A stretch of DNA of 62,991 nucleotides, taken from CAIVAT01 sp038212325. GTDB lineage: Bacteria > Bacteroidota > Bacteroidia > Bacteroidales > FEN-979. Within the stretch, counting starts at the first letter, position 1, and every line of letters starts with the position of its first letter. A program made the position numbers and the translations under genes. The notes beneath the pieces are model-generated. The model was not told the DNA's origin. It made no database searches and worked only from the letters and a program-made list of their open reading frames with translations. The stretch covers positions 1 through 62,991 of the forward strand of contig JBBQUQ010000005.1 in NCBI GenBank assembly GCA_038212325.1. Direction: 5' to 3'. Below, in pieces: positions 45,316-53,640 of the stretch.

Positions 45316-47154
45316 ATGCCAGCAAAGAAAAAGAACAAGAAACACGAGTCTCCAACTCTTCATTTAAACCTGGTTGCCATTGTTATTGCAACAATCGCGG
45401 CATTCTATCCTTCCCTTGCAAATGACTTTGTGAATTGGGATGATGTTGTTTATATCATGAACAACGACATGATCAAAACCCTGAGCATCGACAACCTGGG
45501 CAGAATGTTTTCATCATTTTTTATGGGGAATTACCATCCGCTTACCCTCCTGAGCTTCGCAATCGATTATTCCGTGTTTAATTTTAAGGATGTAAGTCCC
45601 CATGGATATCATTTGCACAATCTGGTCCTGCATCTGGTCAATACAGTTCTTGTCTATTTTGCAGCCTGGCACCTTCTCAGGAAAAATCAGCTGGCGGCAT
45701 TCATCGTATCCATTCTTTTTGCAATTCATCCCATGCACGTTGAGTCGGTTGCATGGGTTTCCGAAAGGAAAGATCTCCTCTATACCATGTATTTCCTGTT
45801 GGCAATGCTCTCCTACATTTTTTACAATAAAACCCGCAAATTAACGTACTTTGTGATCACGCTTGCTTGCTTCCTGCTTTCGCTGCTATCGAAGGCACAG
45901 GCTGTAACCCTGCCCGTCGTGCTGTTATTGATCGACTATTTCGTTGAGCGCAAACCGGATGTAAAAATGTTCCTTGAGAAGATTCCGTTTTTGGTATTGT
46001 CGCTGTTTTTCGGCTATATTGCCATCCTTGCGCAGACGGCCGACGACTCAGTAAACTCATTTGGAATTTCTGTCATCAGCAGTCTGTTCTATGCCCAGTA
46101 CAGCGTTTGCGTCTATCTTTTCAAATTAGTATTCCCTGTCGGTCTCACTTGCCTGTATGAATACCCGGTCACCCCCGGTGGCGGTGTTCCTTTCTATATT
46201 TACCTTTCCCCGGTAATTCTGATTGTCCTGTTCATCATCATCCTGAAAACCTGGAAAAAATTTCCAGCCATACCTTTCGGAATTCTCTTTTTCCTCGGGG
46301 TGATTTTTCCAGTACTACAGTTTCTCCCTGTGGGACGTGCAATTGTGGCAGAACGTTATTCCTATATTCCATACATTGGGTTGTTTTTTACAATCGCAGC
46401 CCTCTTCATTCATCTTCGCAACAGGTTGACATCGCAGGGAGCTAAAAAGGCACTGAACTACACTGGCATGGGGGTCATCCTGCTATTTTGCATCCTGACC
46501 TGGAACAGGACAAAAGTGTGGGCCGACAGCGTCTCCCTGTGGACAGATGTGATGCAGAAAAACCCGTCGTGCATGTCGGCATACATTAACCGAAGCTTCA
46601 TGTACATCCAGTACAAACAGTTTGATAAAGCCCTTAAGGACTGTGACGATGGACTTAAAATTGATTCCACCCAATACAAGCTCAACCTAAACCGGGGAAC
46701 AGTTTACCGGAATCTGGCCATGTACGACCAGGCTCTCAGGGAGTTTTCGTCTGCCCTCAGGATAAATCCTCAGAGCGTTGATACCTATCTCGACAGGGGC
46801 ATACTATATACCGACAGGTTCAGTAAATACGACAGTGGCATTGCTGATTTCCGACATTACCTGAGTTACAGGCCAAATGATAAAAATGGCAATTTCAATC
46901 TGGGGGTGGCCTATTACAAAAATCAAAACTATGACAGTTCTTTGAATTACCTTGCGAAAACGCTCGAATTATCGCCCGATTACAAGGAGGCATATTATAT
47001 CCGTGCAGTTGTATACGCCTTAAAACTGGATTACGCCAAAGCATATGAAAATGGTTCCAGGGCCCAATCCATTGGATTCTCCATCGACAAAGCCTTGCTT
47101 GAATCCTGGCGGAAAAATGCGAATATAGTCCTTCCCGACCTCAGGCAGAGGTGA
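45316..47154 (+). CDS. TMTC-like multi-pass membrane protein with C-terminal TPR repeats
   Basis: 612 residues. After a lysine-rich start (MPAKKKNKKHES) come about ten membrane segments, with the TMTC/PMT-like loops WDDVVYIMNNDMI and HPMHVESVAWVSERKDLLYT, where the first loop carries the acidic pair. From about residue 420 there are TPR units (AYINRSFMYIQYKQFDKALK, LNRGTVYRNLAMYDQALREF). Eukaryotic TMTCs are O-mannosyltransferases; bacterial relatives are presumed lipid-linked-sugar glycosyltransferases. A second member is at 51068. It converges with a GT39 gene 3 bases away. Confidence 0.82.
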   Translation: MPAKKKNKKHESPTLHLNLVAIVIATIAAFYPSLANDFVNWDDVVYIMNNDMIKTLSIDNLGRMFSSFFMGNYHPLTLLSFAIDYSVFNFKDVSPHGYHLHNLVLHLVNTVLVYFAAWHLLRKNQLAAFIVSILFAIHPMHVESVAWVSERKDLLYTMYFLLAMLSYIFYNKTRKLTYFVITLACFLLSLLSKAQAVTLPVVLLLIDYFVERKPDVKMFLEKIPFLVLSLFFGYIAILAQTADDSVNSFGISVISSLFYAQYSVCVYLFKLVFPVGLTCLYEYPVTPGGGVPFYIYLSPVILIVLFIIILKTWKKFPAIPFGILFFLGVIFPVLQFLPVGRAIVAERYSYIPYIGLFFTIAALFIHLRNRLTSQGAKKALNYTGMGVILLFCILTWNRTKVWADSVSLWTDVMQKNPSCMSAYINRSFMYIQYKQFDKALKDCDDGLKIDSTQYKLNLNRGTVYRNLAMYDQALREFSSALRINPQSVDTYLDRGILYTDRFSKYDSGIADFRHYLSYRPNDKNGNFNLGVAYYKNQNYDSSLNYLAKTLELSPDYKEAYYIRAVVYALKLDYAKAYENGSRAQSIGFSIDKALLESWRKNANIVLPDLRQR

Positions 47155-47157
47155 TTT

Positions 47158-48705
47158 TCATTTAAAGACCATCTCGCTTTTCAGATCCAGGAGCCTGAAA
47201 ACAAATGCTTTCCGCACCGTATCATGTTTCCGGGTCAGAATGAGGGTATCGGCCGCCACGATTGTATCGAACAACGCTCCGTATAAGGCAACCGGATCCT
47301 GGTAATCGTCGCTCAGGGCAATATAATAGGCATCGGAGCCCGGTTTCAGGTTGCCGCGAAGCTGATTGATCCAGTAATACTTATGAATACGCTCCAGGGT
47401 TCCTGTCGCATATACGGGCATGCCGCATGGCGTGCCGACATAGTAGTCTATGTTGGCTGCAGGAAACCATCTGAAGGTCAGGATCGGCGATCCTTTTTGC
47501 ATAATCGATTGATCTTCATCTCTTTTTGCAACCGGGGTAAACTTCTCCCCCAACTGTCTCCAGCCAGTCATGTCGCAGGTAGGGTCATGTACGTTCCACC
47601 TCGTGAGTGGAACCCATCCGAACCTGATCTGGGCGACCGAAGCGACCACAACAAGCGCCAGGAAGGACACGGATAGTGCAAGTGGCCAGGGAACAAGCCG
47701 TATCCGGGCATCCCTGCGTTTGGGCTCCGCCAGGTAAGCGGCAGCAAGCAGCATGAAACCCAGGTAGCCCGGACCGCTCCAGTGGGGCAGGGTGCTGCGG
47801 AAAAGCGAAAAGGAGGTGAATACCAAAACCAGGGGAACGCTGGTCCAAAGGATAATTTGCCTGTATTCGGCCTGCAGGAATTGCCTGCCCAGGATCAGTG
47901 CCGCCAGGGAGGAAAGGATGATCAATACATTTACAGGGTTATTGTAAAAAAACTGTCCGGCAACCTCCGTTAAAAAATATTGCGGCTTCAACCCGGAATC
48001 TGTGATGCTGACCCTGTTTTCGTGAAATGTGAAGCTGATGAAATTATTTTCAATATTCCAGATGAGCACGGGAGCGCATAGTAACAATGCTAAGAACAGC
48101 GCGCCATAAGTCTCTTTCGCCCTGAACCACCGGCGATTGTAAAATAGCATGTAAAAGAAAACACCGGAGAACAGAAATATGGAATGGTATTTCGACAGCA
48201 GCGCGATCGCGGCTGTGGCGCCGGCCAGCAATAGCAGAAGCCTGCTTTTCGGCGACCGGCTGCGGTCGGGCAATGATTTCAGCAGGAGGAACAGGGTCAG
48301 CAGCCAGAAAAATACCTGGGGTGAATCGGGGAGGATAAACGTTCCGGCAAGAACAAACCCGTAAAATGAAGCGGTAAAAAGCAGGGCGGCGTATAGGCCT
48401 GTGAGCGGATTCCTGATCTGCCTCCCTATCAGGAACATCATCGCGGTGCTCAAGGTTCCCAGCACCACGGCAGCCAGCCGTATAAAAAATTCGCCGGAGA
48501 ATGCGAGGTTGAGCGTAAAAAATTGTATCACAAGCCCCACCATCGGCGGATGATCGAAATGGCTGAGTGCAGGAAATTTTGCATAGGTCCAGTAATAGAC
48601 TTCGTCGTTTCCCAACTCGATAAAGCCAGCGATAAATCCACGAACCAGCGTCGACATTGCCAGGAGGATGAAAAAAGCCAGGTAAATCTTACGGTTCGAA
48701 GGCAT
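47158..48705 (-). CDS. GT39/ArnT-like membrane glycosyltransferase
   Basis: 515 residues from ATG 48705 (MPSNRKIYLAFFILLAMSTL); the frame continues upstream through a tandem word repeat (48725-48750) that is not homologous. The luminal loop GNDEVYYWTYAKFPALSHFD with the DE pair is the PMT_2/ArnT-type active loop. About ten more hydrophobic segments follow, and a C-terminal soluble domain begins near residue 370. It should transfer a sugar from a polyprenyl-phosphate donor; acceptor unknown. Two TMTC-like genes lie on either side, suggesting related envelope glycosylation. Confidence 0.82.
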   Translation of the reverse strand: MPSNRKIYLAFFILLAMSTLVRGFIAGFIELGNDEVYYWTYAKFPALSHFDHPPMVGLVIQFFTLNLAFSGEFFIRLAAVVLGTLSTAMMFLIGRQIRNPLTGLYAALLFTASFYGFVLAGTFILPDSPQVFFWLLTLFLLLKSLPDRSRSPKSRLLLLLAGATAAIALLSKYHSIFLFSGVFFYMLFYNRRWFRAKETYGALFLALLLCAPVLIWNIENNFISFTFHENRVSITDSGLKPQYFLTEVAGQFFYNNPVNVLIILSSLAALILGRQFLQAEYRQIILWTSVPLVLVFTSFSLFRSTLPHWSGPGYLGFMLLAAAYLAEPKRRDARIRLVPWPLALSVSFLALVVVASVAQIRFGWVPLTRWNVHDPTCDMTGWRQLGEKFTPVAKRDEDQSIMQKGSPILTFRWFPAANIDYYVGTPCGMPVYATGTLERIHKYYWINQLRGNLKPGSDAYYIALSDDYQDPVALYGALFDTIVAADTLILTRKHDTVRKAFVFRLLDLKSEMVFK

Positions 48706-48724
48706 CTGATACTGATTTGAAAAT

Positions 48725-48750
48725 TTGTCCGCTTGTCCGCTTGCCTGCCC
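48725..48750. repeat. Tandem TTGTCCGC word repeat
   Basis: Two exact TTGTCCGC units and a diverged third between the GT39 and mntH genes. A 13-base stretch, GCTTGTCCGCTTG, also occurs in reverse orientation at 5011-5023 inside the end of the TPR-membrane gene. Confidence 0.65.
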
Positions 48751-48762
48751 GCTCATCGAGGC

Positions 48763-48781
48763 AAGTACATCCCGTGTACTT
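48763..48781. repeat. Hairpin at the mntH stop codon
   Basis: AAGTACA-TCCCG-TGTACTT, a perfect 7-pair stem overlapping the first bases of the mntH stop. No T-run on either strand, so terminator function is uncertain. Confidence 0.4.
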
Positions 48782-50042
48782 ATAAGAAGCTGAACAGCAA
48801 CTTAATATTCAGGAAAACAACAACCCCTCCGACAACCAGCAGCATAATTTTGGTAGTGGGAGCATTCACATATTTCCCCATCACCTTTTTCGACGACGTA
48901 AGGTAGATCTGCAGGAATATGGTAAATGGTAATTGTATGCTGAGCATCATCTGTGAGATGATCAGCCCCTGGTAGGGATTGCTGATCACAAAAATGATGA
49001 GCAGAGCGATGACCAGTGAAATCAGCACTCCCAGGCGTGAATGGCTGTCGTGGATATCAAACGGTTCACCAAATATTCCGGCAAAAATGCTGCCACCGGC
49101 CATCCCCGAGGTGATGGTTGATGCGATGCCGGCAAACAGCAGGGCAACACCAAACACGACAGCGGCATTGTTTCCCAGGAGCGGCCTGAGGATACTTTCG
49201 GCCTGCTGCAGCTCGTTTACAGGGATGTGGTTTGTAAAAAAGGCTGTCGCTGCCAGCAGGATGATCGCGCTGTTGATGGCCCATCCGATGACCATGGAGA
49301 AAAGGGTATCGAAAAGCTCATAATCCATCTGGCGCTTGATCACTTTTTCATCTTCCAGGTTCCACTGGCGGCTTTGTATGATCTCGGAGTGGAGAAACAG
49401 GTTGTGGGGCATTACCACTGCGCCAAGTACACTCATCACAATGATCATCGATCCCTGCGGAAGACTTGGCTTCACCCAGCCGATCCCCGCCTGCACCCAG
49501 TTGATATCGACCAGCGTAAGCTCGTATAAAAAGGAGAGCCCGATGATGGAGACGAAGGCGATGATGAATTTCTCAATTTTCTGGTATGAATTGGTAAACA
49601 ACATGATAATTACCAACACGAAAGCCATGATGGCACCCGCCGGGATCGGGATATCGAAGAGCATGTTGAGCGCCACCGCAGCGCCAAGTATCTCGGCCAG
49701 CGAAGTCGAGACGGAGGCGCCCATGGCTGAAATGAGTACGGTACGCGACACCCACAGCGGGGTGTGCTTGTTTGCCGCCTCCGACAGGCAGAGCCCGGTG
49801 GCAATGCCAAGATGCGCCACATTATGCTGCAGGATGATCAGCATTACGGTTGAAAGCGTGACCATCCAGAGCAACTCATACCCATACTCCGAGCCGGCGG
49901 CAATATTCGATGCCCAGTTCCCCGGATCGATAAATCCGACTGTGACAAGCAATCCCGGCCCGATATACTTCAGGATGTCGAGCCCGCCTAAACGCGGCTT
50001 GTGGTCGCGCCGGCGAAGATCTTTAATGAAATCTAACAGCAT
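48780..50042 (-). CDS. mntH: Nramp-family divalent metal transporter
   Basis: 420 residues with about eleven membrane helices. The first-helix metal motif DPGN (GFIDPGNWASNIAAG) and helix-6 MPHN (GAVVMPHNLFLHSEII) are intact, so it should import Mn2+ (or Fe2+) with protons. The intact methionine in MPHN favours transition metals over Mg. A hairpin-plus-T-run precedes it (50075-50117) and could act as terminator of the upstream gene or as an attenuator; a weak -7 element (TACCTTTA, 50065-50072) lies after that. Confidence 0.92.
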   Translation of the reverse strand: MLLDFIKDLRRRDHKPRLGGLDILKYIGPGLLVTVGFIDPGNWASNIAAGSEYGYELLWMVTLSTVMLIILQHNVAHLGIATGLCLSEAANKHTPLWVSRTVLISAMGASVSTSLAEILGAAVALNMLFDIPIPAGAIMAFVLVIIMLFTNSYQKIEKFIIAFVSIIGLSFLYELTLVDINWVQAGIGWVKPSLPQGSMIIVMSVLGAVVMPHNLFLHSEIIQSRQWNLEDEKVIKRQMDYELFDTLFSMVIGWAINSAIILLAATAFFTNHIPVNELQQAESILRPLLGNNAAVVFGVALLFAGIASTITSGMAGGSIFAGIFGEPFDIHDSHSRLGVLISLVIALLIIFVISNPYQGLIISQMMLSIQLPFTIFLQIYLTSSKKVMGKYVNAPTTKIMLLVVGGVVVFLNIKLLFSFL

Positions 50043-50064
50043 ACATCAACTGAATTCAGATCCA

Positions 50065-50072
50065 TAAAGGTA
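50065..50072 (-). promoter_or_regulatory. -7-like element for mntH
   Basis: TACCTTTA on the minus strand, one base off consensus, 23 bases before the mntH ATG and just after the terminator hairpin. Confidence 0.35.
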
Positions 50073-50074
50073 AA

Positions 50075-50117
50075 TAAAAAACATCGTCCTGCTTCCATGG
50101 GAAGGATACAGGACGAT
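50075..50117 (-). terminator. Intrinsic terminator between the Gly/Tyr-rich lipoprotein gene and mntH
   Basis: On the minus strand, stem ATCGTCCTG / CAGGACGAT (9 pairs; 50109-50117 with 50083-50091) with an inner CTTCC/GGAAG stem and a short bulge, followed by GTTTTTTATTT. This is a classical rho-independent form. Confidence 0.75.
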
Positions 50118-50213
50118 ATGTTATTTAGAATTTTTCCAATAACAGGAAACAATTTGAAATTACCAAAATCACAACGCTAAAAATTCTGTTCGGGCTGAGT
50201 TTAAAACTACCCC

Positions 50214-50253
50214 CTGCATTGCCTGCATTGTTTTCATTGCCTGCATTGCCTGC
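50214..50253. repeat. CATTGCCTG word repeats
   Basis: Four or five imperfect CATTGCCTG copies immediately downstream of the lipoprotein stop codon (50258). Non-coding, similar in style to the other gene-border repeats. Confidence 0.6.
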
Positions 50254-50257
50254 GTCC

Positions 50258-50929
50258 TTATTTTGCAGCCACTTTCACCAGGCCGTATTTCTTCCAGTCA
50301 GCATAAATGTACTGGGCAATGCCCAAGGCCGACTGATCAATATACTGGGGATCGGTAACCGTGATATCGCCGGTCCATACGGCATCTTTTGAACCCTTGA
50401 TATAAAGGCTTGCCCGCAGGTTTACAACAGCAGTAGTGGTCCAGTACCCACCGGTTGAAACGGTGTTGCCATAATATCCGCCGCCACCGTAATAGCCGCC
50501 ACCGTAATATCCGCCACCCCAGTAGCCGCCACCCCAATAGCCACCGTATCCGCCGGTGACATAAGTGGTCTGAGGAACATAGCTCTCCGTTTTATCGGTA
50601 CCCTTGTAAACGAAAACGAGAATCGCATCAGCGCCCAGGCTGTCACATTTGCGCTTGATGTCATCAATCGGGTATTTGATGTTCGGGTTTAAAAAATCAA
50701 GCGAACCTATGGCCTTGAGCCCTTGTTTCATAAAATAGGCATCCATCGTTTGCTCAAATGGCTTCATGTACTCCAGTTTGTCGAACAACGGCATGACAAC
50801 CACGTTTGAAATCTGCGATTTATTGTCCGGGTTCTTCCAACTGGTCAGGGTGACCGGCGAACCGCATGAACTTAAGATAAAAGCAGCAACGACTGCATAA
50901 AGACCAAGGTAAATTTTTCCTGTTTTCAT
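50258..50929 (-). CDS. Lipoprotein with Gly/Tyr-rich repeat segment
   Basis: 223 residues from ATG 50929 (leader MKTGKIYLGLYAVVAAFILSSC with a lipobox cysteine). The first 115 residues form an alpha/beta domain (VVVMPLFDKLEYMKPFEQTM, CDSLGADAILVFVYKGTDK) like exported DUF4136-type or TolB-N-like proteins. A low-complexity segment rich in GGYYGGG and GGYWGGG follows, and then a last beta part (LRASLYIKGSKDAVWTGDIT). Function unknown; a cell-envelope stress role is a guess. Confidence 0.7.
   Translation of the reverse strand: MKTGKIYLGLYAVVAAFILSSCGSPVTLTSWKNPDNKSQISNVVVMPLFDKLEYMKPFEQTMDAYFMKQGLKAIGSLDFLNPNIKYPIDDIKRKCDSLGADAILVFVYKGTDKTESYVPQTTYVTGGYGGYWGGGYWGGGYYGGGYYGGGGYYGNTVSTGGYWTTTAVVNLRASLYIKGSKDAVWTGDITVTDPQYIDQSALGIAQYIYADWKKYGLVKVAAK
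50478..50556. repeat. In-frame Gly/Tyr codon repeats
   Basis: Imperfect 12-18 base units (CCGCCACCGTAATA-like) coding for the Gly/Tyr-rich segment of the lipoprotein; such arrays change length easily. Confidence 0.6.
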
Positions 50930-50945
50930 AGAGGGCGTTTTTTGG

Positions 50946-50977
50946 CAAATATACTGCAATAAAAAAGGAAATTCAAA
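50946..50977 (-). promoter_or_regulatory. Promoter of the Gly/Tyr-rich lipoprotein gene
   Basis: -7 TATATTTG (50946-50953, exact) and -33 TTTG (50974-50977) with 20 bases between, minus strand; the ATG follows 16 bases after the -7. Confidence 0.6.
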
Positions 50978-51014
50978 TAATCAGTTTCTCATTCAATTAA
51001 TCCGTGAGGTAATA

Positions 51015-51022
51015 TATATTTG
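51015..51022 (+). promoter_or_regulatory. -7 promoter element for the second TMTC-like gene
   Basis: TATATTTG, exact. It overlaps an in-frame upstream ATT/ATG-like start at 51020, so translation must start later; ATG 51068 fits. Confidence 0.5.
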
Positions 51023-51067
51023 CATCCTTCTTTCAATGGCATATTGCAGATTATAAAAGGTTGTATC

Positions 51068-52705
51068 ATGGTCAAGGCCAAAAACTCTCCCAAACTTCTC
51101 AGCAAGGGGCTTCCGCTGATCTGGTTCGCGATCGCAGCTTTTTTACTCTATGGGCAATCCATCAGTTTCCACTACACCTACCTTGATGATCAAAGCCTGA
51201 TCCTGAATAGCATGGACAAGCTGAGGTCGTTAACCTTTTTGGGGAAGGCATTCAGCGAAGATGTTTTTCACTCCCCATCCGGCAGTGGATTTTATTACCG
51301 GCCCCTTCTTACACTCACCTTCATGGCCGATGCGATGATCGGACGGGGTAACTTCGCAATGTTTCATGTTGCTAACATCTTCTACCATATCCTGGCCGTT
51401 TTCCTTCTCTACCTGTTTTTTATCGAAACCGGGGCAGACCGGGTGAGGTCCTTTCTCTTCGCAATGCTATTCCTGGCTCATCCGATGGTGGTTCAGGCCG
51501 TGGCATGGGTTCCGGGACGCAATGACTCTCTTCTCGCCATCCTGATCCTCGCATCATTCCTCTCCTGGATCAAATTTTTGAAAAGCAACAGCAACCGACA
51601 TCTACTGCTTCACCTGATGTTTTACCTGCTTGCGCTGCTCACCAAGGAAAATGCCATTGTCCTTCCTTTTCTGATTGTATTTTACAGTGCATTTATTTGC
51701 CGCACCCCGCTCAAACTCTTTACTATTCCCCTGGCTGGTTGGATGGTTCTCACCGCGACATGGGCCATCGTCAGGTACCACGCCCTTGGGGGCGAACATG
51801 GAGCCACCCTCTCCTATCAGCTTCTGTCTGTTGCAAGGAGCTTGCCTGCTGTACTGCCCTTCCTTGGGAAAGGGCTTTTTCCAGTCGACCTGTCGGTGTT
51901 CCCGATCCTGACCGACATGAAGGTGTCGCTCTTTCTTGGGATTGCTGCAATCGGGATACTGATTTTCCTGGCAACTATCACAAAGCCGAAGGCATGGTTT
52001 TATTATATCTTTTGTATTCTCTGGTTCCTGGCATTCCTGCTTCCGTCATTTGTTTCAGTCAACCAACAGATACCGAATTTCTCGGAGCATCGCATGTATC
52101 TTTCCCTGCCTGCCATATTGCTCTTCATGATGGGATGCAAACCGGTTAAGAACACCGATTTTTCACACTTCATGCCTGTCGCTTCCATTATTGGTGTCTG
52201 TCTGGTTTTCTGCATTGTGAGTTTCCTTCACACCCTGAATTTCAAAGATCGGTTTGCTTTCTGGCATAATGCTGTGGATTCATCGCCCTCCCATGCCTTT
52301 AATTACAACAACCTGGGCGCCATGTATTTTCTTGCAGGCGATATGACCAAAGCAGAACCGTTATTCCGGCAAGCACTGAAGATAAATCCCAGGGAACCCA
52401 TGGCCAACAGCAACACCGGGCTCATCTGCATGAACACGAACCGGCCTGCCGATGCTGAAAAATACTTCCTTGAGGAGATTCGCATCAACCCCCGTTACGA
52501 ACATGCCTACTTCAACCTCGGATTGCTTTACTTCAACCATTCCCGGCAGGAAGAGGGCATCCGGCAATGGGAAAAGGTACTTACGTTCAACCACACCTAT
52601 GAGGATGCCTTCAAGGCGCTGCTTTTTGCATATGAAAAATCGGGACGCACGGCTGATTATGAACGGATCATGGTGATGGGGAAAGCTAATGGGGTTATCC
52701 CGTAA
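51068..52705 (+). CDS. Second TMTC-like membrane protein with TPR repeats
   Basis: 545 residues from ATG 51068 (MVKAKNSPKLLSKGLPLIWF). Same plan as the protein at 45316: the first loop is FHYTYLDDQSLILNSMDKL, and the TMTC-type loop is HPMVVQAVAWVPGRNDSLL. About ten membrane segments are followed by C-terminal TPRs (NYNNLGAMYFLAGDMTKAEP, AYFNLGLLYFNHSRQEEGIR). The two proteins differ too much to be recent duplicates. Presumed polyprenyl-phosphate-sugar transferase. Confidence 0.82.
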   Translation: MVKAKNSPKLLSKGLPLIWFAIAAFLLYGQSISFHYTYLDDQSLILNSMDKLRSLTFLGKAFSEDVFHSPSGSGFYYRPLLTLTFMADAMIGRGNFAMFHVANIFYHILAVFLLYLFFIETGADRVRSFLFAMLFLAHPMVVQAVAWVPGRNDSLLAILILASFLSWIKFLKSNSNRHLLLHLMFYLLALLTKENAIVLPFLIVFYSAFICRTPLKLFTIPLAGWMVLTATWAIVRYHALGGEHGATLSYQLLSVARSLPAVLPFLGKGLFPVDLSVFPILTDMKVSLFLGIAAIGILIFLATITKPKAWFYYIFCILWFLAFLLPSFVSVNQQIPNFSEHRMYLSLPAILLFMMGCKPVKNTDFSHFMPVASIIGVCLVFCIVSFLHTLNFKDRFAFWHNAVDSSPSHAFNYNNLGAMYFLAGDMTKAEPLFRQALKINPREPMANSNTGLICMNTNRPADAEKYFLEEIRINPRYEHAYFNLGLLYFNHSRQEEGIRQWEKVLTFNHTYEDAFKALLFAYEKSGRTADYERIMVMGKANGVIP

Positions 52706-52718
52706 CCACCAACACAGG

Positions 52719-53008
52719 CTACCTGTTGATAATCACCCTCCTGGTCAGCGTAATTTCCTCGGTGTGTACAACAAGCAGGTAAATGGACGCCGGCAAACTT
52801 GCCACATTAAAAATAACAGTCGCCTGGTGCGATGTGCCCGTTCCCGGAAAAGAAAATGATAGAGCCAACATTAAGTATTTCAAATCCGAACATATCTGGC
52901 TTCAGGTAAATTTCTTAGGATCAGGATCAAATCCTTCCCTGATATGCCATAACCAAAAATGGTGAACAGGTCATCCTCCATCTGCATGATGAGCGATACG
53001 ACCTCAGT
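52719..53008 (-). pseudogene. Remnant of a T9SS cargo C-terminus
   Basis: Minus-strand reading shows the end of a secreted protein in two frames. The first, from about 53008, reads MQMEDDLFTIFGYG then ISGKDLILILRNLPEARYVRI and stops at TGA near 52886. The second reads FPGTGTSHQATVIFNVASLP and continues SIYLLVVHTEEITLT to VIINR and TAG 52719-52721, a clear T9SS type-A sorting-domain end (LPAxIYLxxV...KVIIN pattern). Stops and a frame change separate them, and no 5' part is present before the neighbouring gene. It follows the lumazine-binding-like gene on the same strand. Confidence 0.65.
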
Positions 53009-53019
53009 TTATGCTTTGG

Positions 53020-53478
53020 TTAATACTTGTAATATATCTTGCTGACGATTTTCCAGTCATCACCGAATTTGTATAAAAACTGGTAGTCAACAAAAGTCAG
53101 TTTCGTGCCAACATAAAATTCGAATTTGGCCGTAGCTGCATTCCCTGTTACATCCACGAATAGGAATTTCACTGAAATCCGCTCATCGGCTTTCCTCGGC
53201 AATTTTCCTGAGGCAAGGCGGGCTTTTATTTTGGTTTTCCATTCCGTTAAGCTGTATTTTTCCAATTCACCATTTTTACCCGGGCTAAGCAGTTCAAACC
53301 CGGGATGGAATCCCTGGTTGATTTTCATCGTATCGCCTTCGTTCTGGAGGCCTTCGACATAAGCTGTCTGGATGGTTTTTTTGATCAGTTGTACGTCTGT
53401 CTCATTGCTGGCCTGCTGCTGGGCCTGAACCGACTGGCCGACAACCAGCATAATTAAGAATAAAAACAGGTTTTTCAT
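53020..53478 (-). CDS. Exported NTF2-like / putative lumazine-binding family protein
   Basis: 152 residues from ATG 53478 (signal peptide MKNLFLFLIMLVVGQSVQAQ); an upstream in-frame ATG at 53505 lies within the promoter. The mature part (DVQLIKKTIQTAYVEGLQNE, FLFVDVTGNAATAKFEFYVG, FVDYQFLYKFGDDWKIVSKI) is the SnoaL/NTF2-like fold classed as putative lumazine-binding. Ligand and role unknown. Confidence 0.8.
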   Translation of the reverse strand: MKNLFLFLIMLVVGQSVQAQQQASNETDVQLIKKTIQTAYVEGLQNEGDTMKINQGFHPGFELLSPGKNGELEKYSLTEWKTKIKARLASGKLPRKADERISVKFLFVDVTGNAATAKFEFYVGTKLTFVDYQFLYKFGDDWKIVSKIYYKY

Positions 53479-53502
53479 GAGAGGATGGTTTGGTAGATGG
53501 TG

Positions 53503-53510
53503 CAAAGATA
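53503..53510 (-). promoter_or_regulatory. -7 promoter element for the NTF2-like gene
   Basis: TATCTTTG on the minus strand, exact; 24 bases upstream of the chosen ATG. It rules out the ATG at 53505 as start. Confidence 0.55.
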
Positions 53511-53640
53511 ATTATCCGGACGATAAATTTAGAAAATACTCGCATACCCTTGCCACCGGGCGTGAACCCCATAAAGACCTGGCCACATCTTCCGGAGCAA
53601 CTCGCCGGTGCCAATGGCATTTGCAATGATTTTCACCGGG

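Noticed and set aside
48706..48756. N-terminal extension of the GT39 protein (start at 48756)
   Set aside because: The extra residues come from the TTGTCCGC word repeat and are hydrophilic, upstream of a normal first membrane helix.
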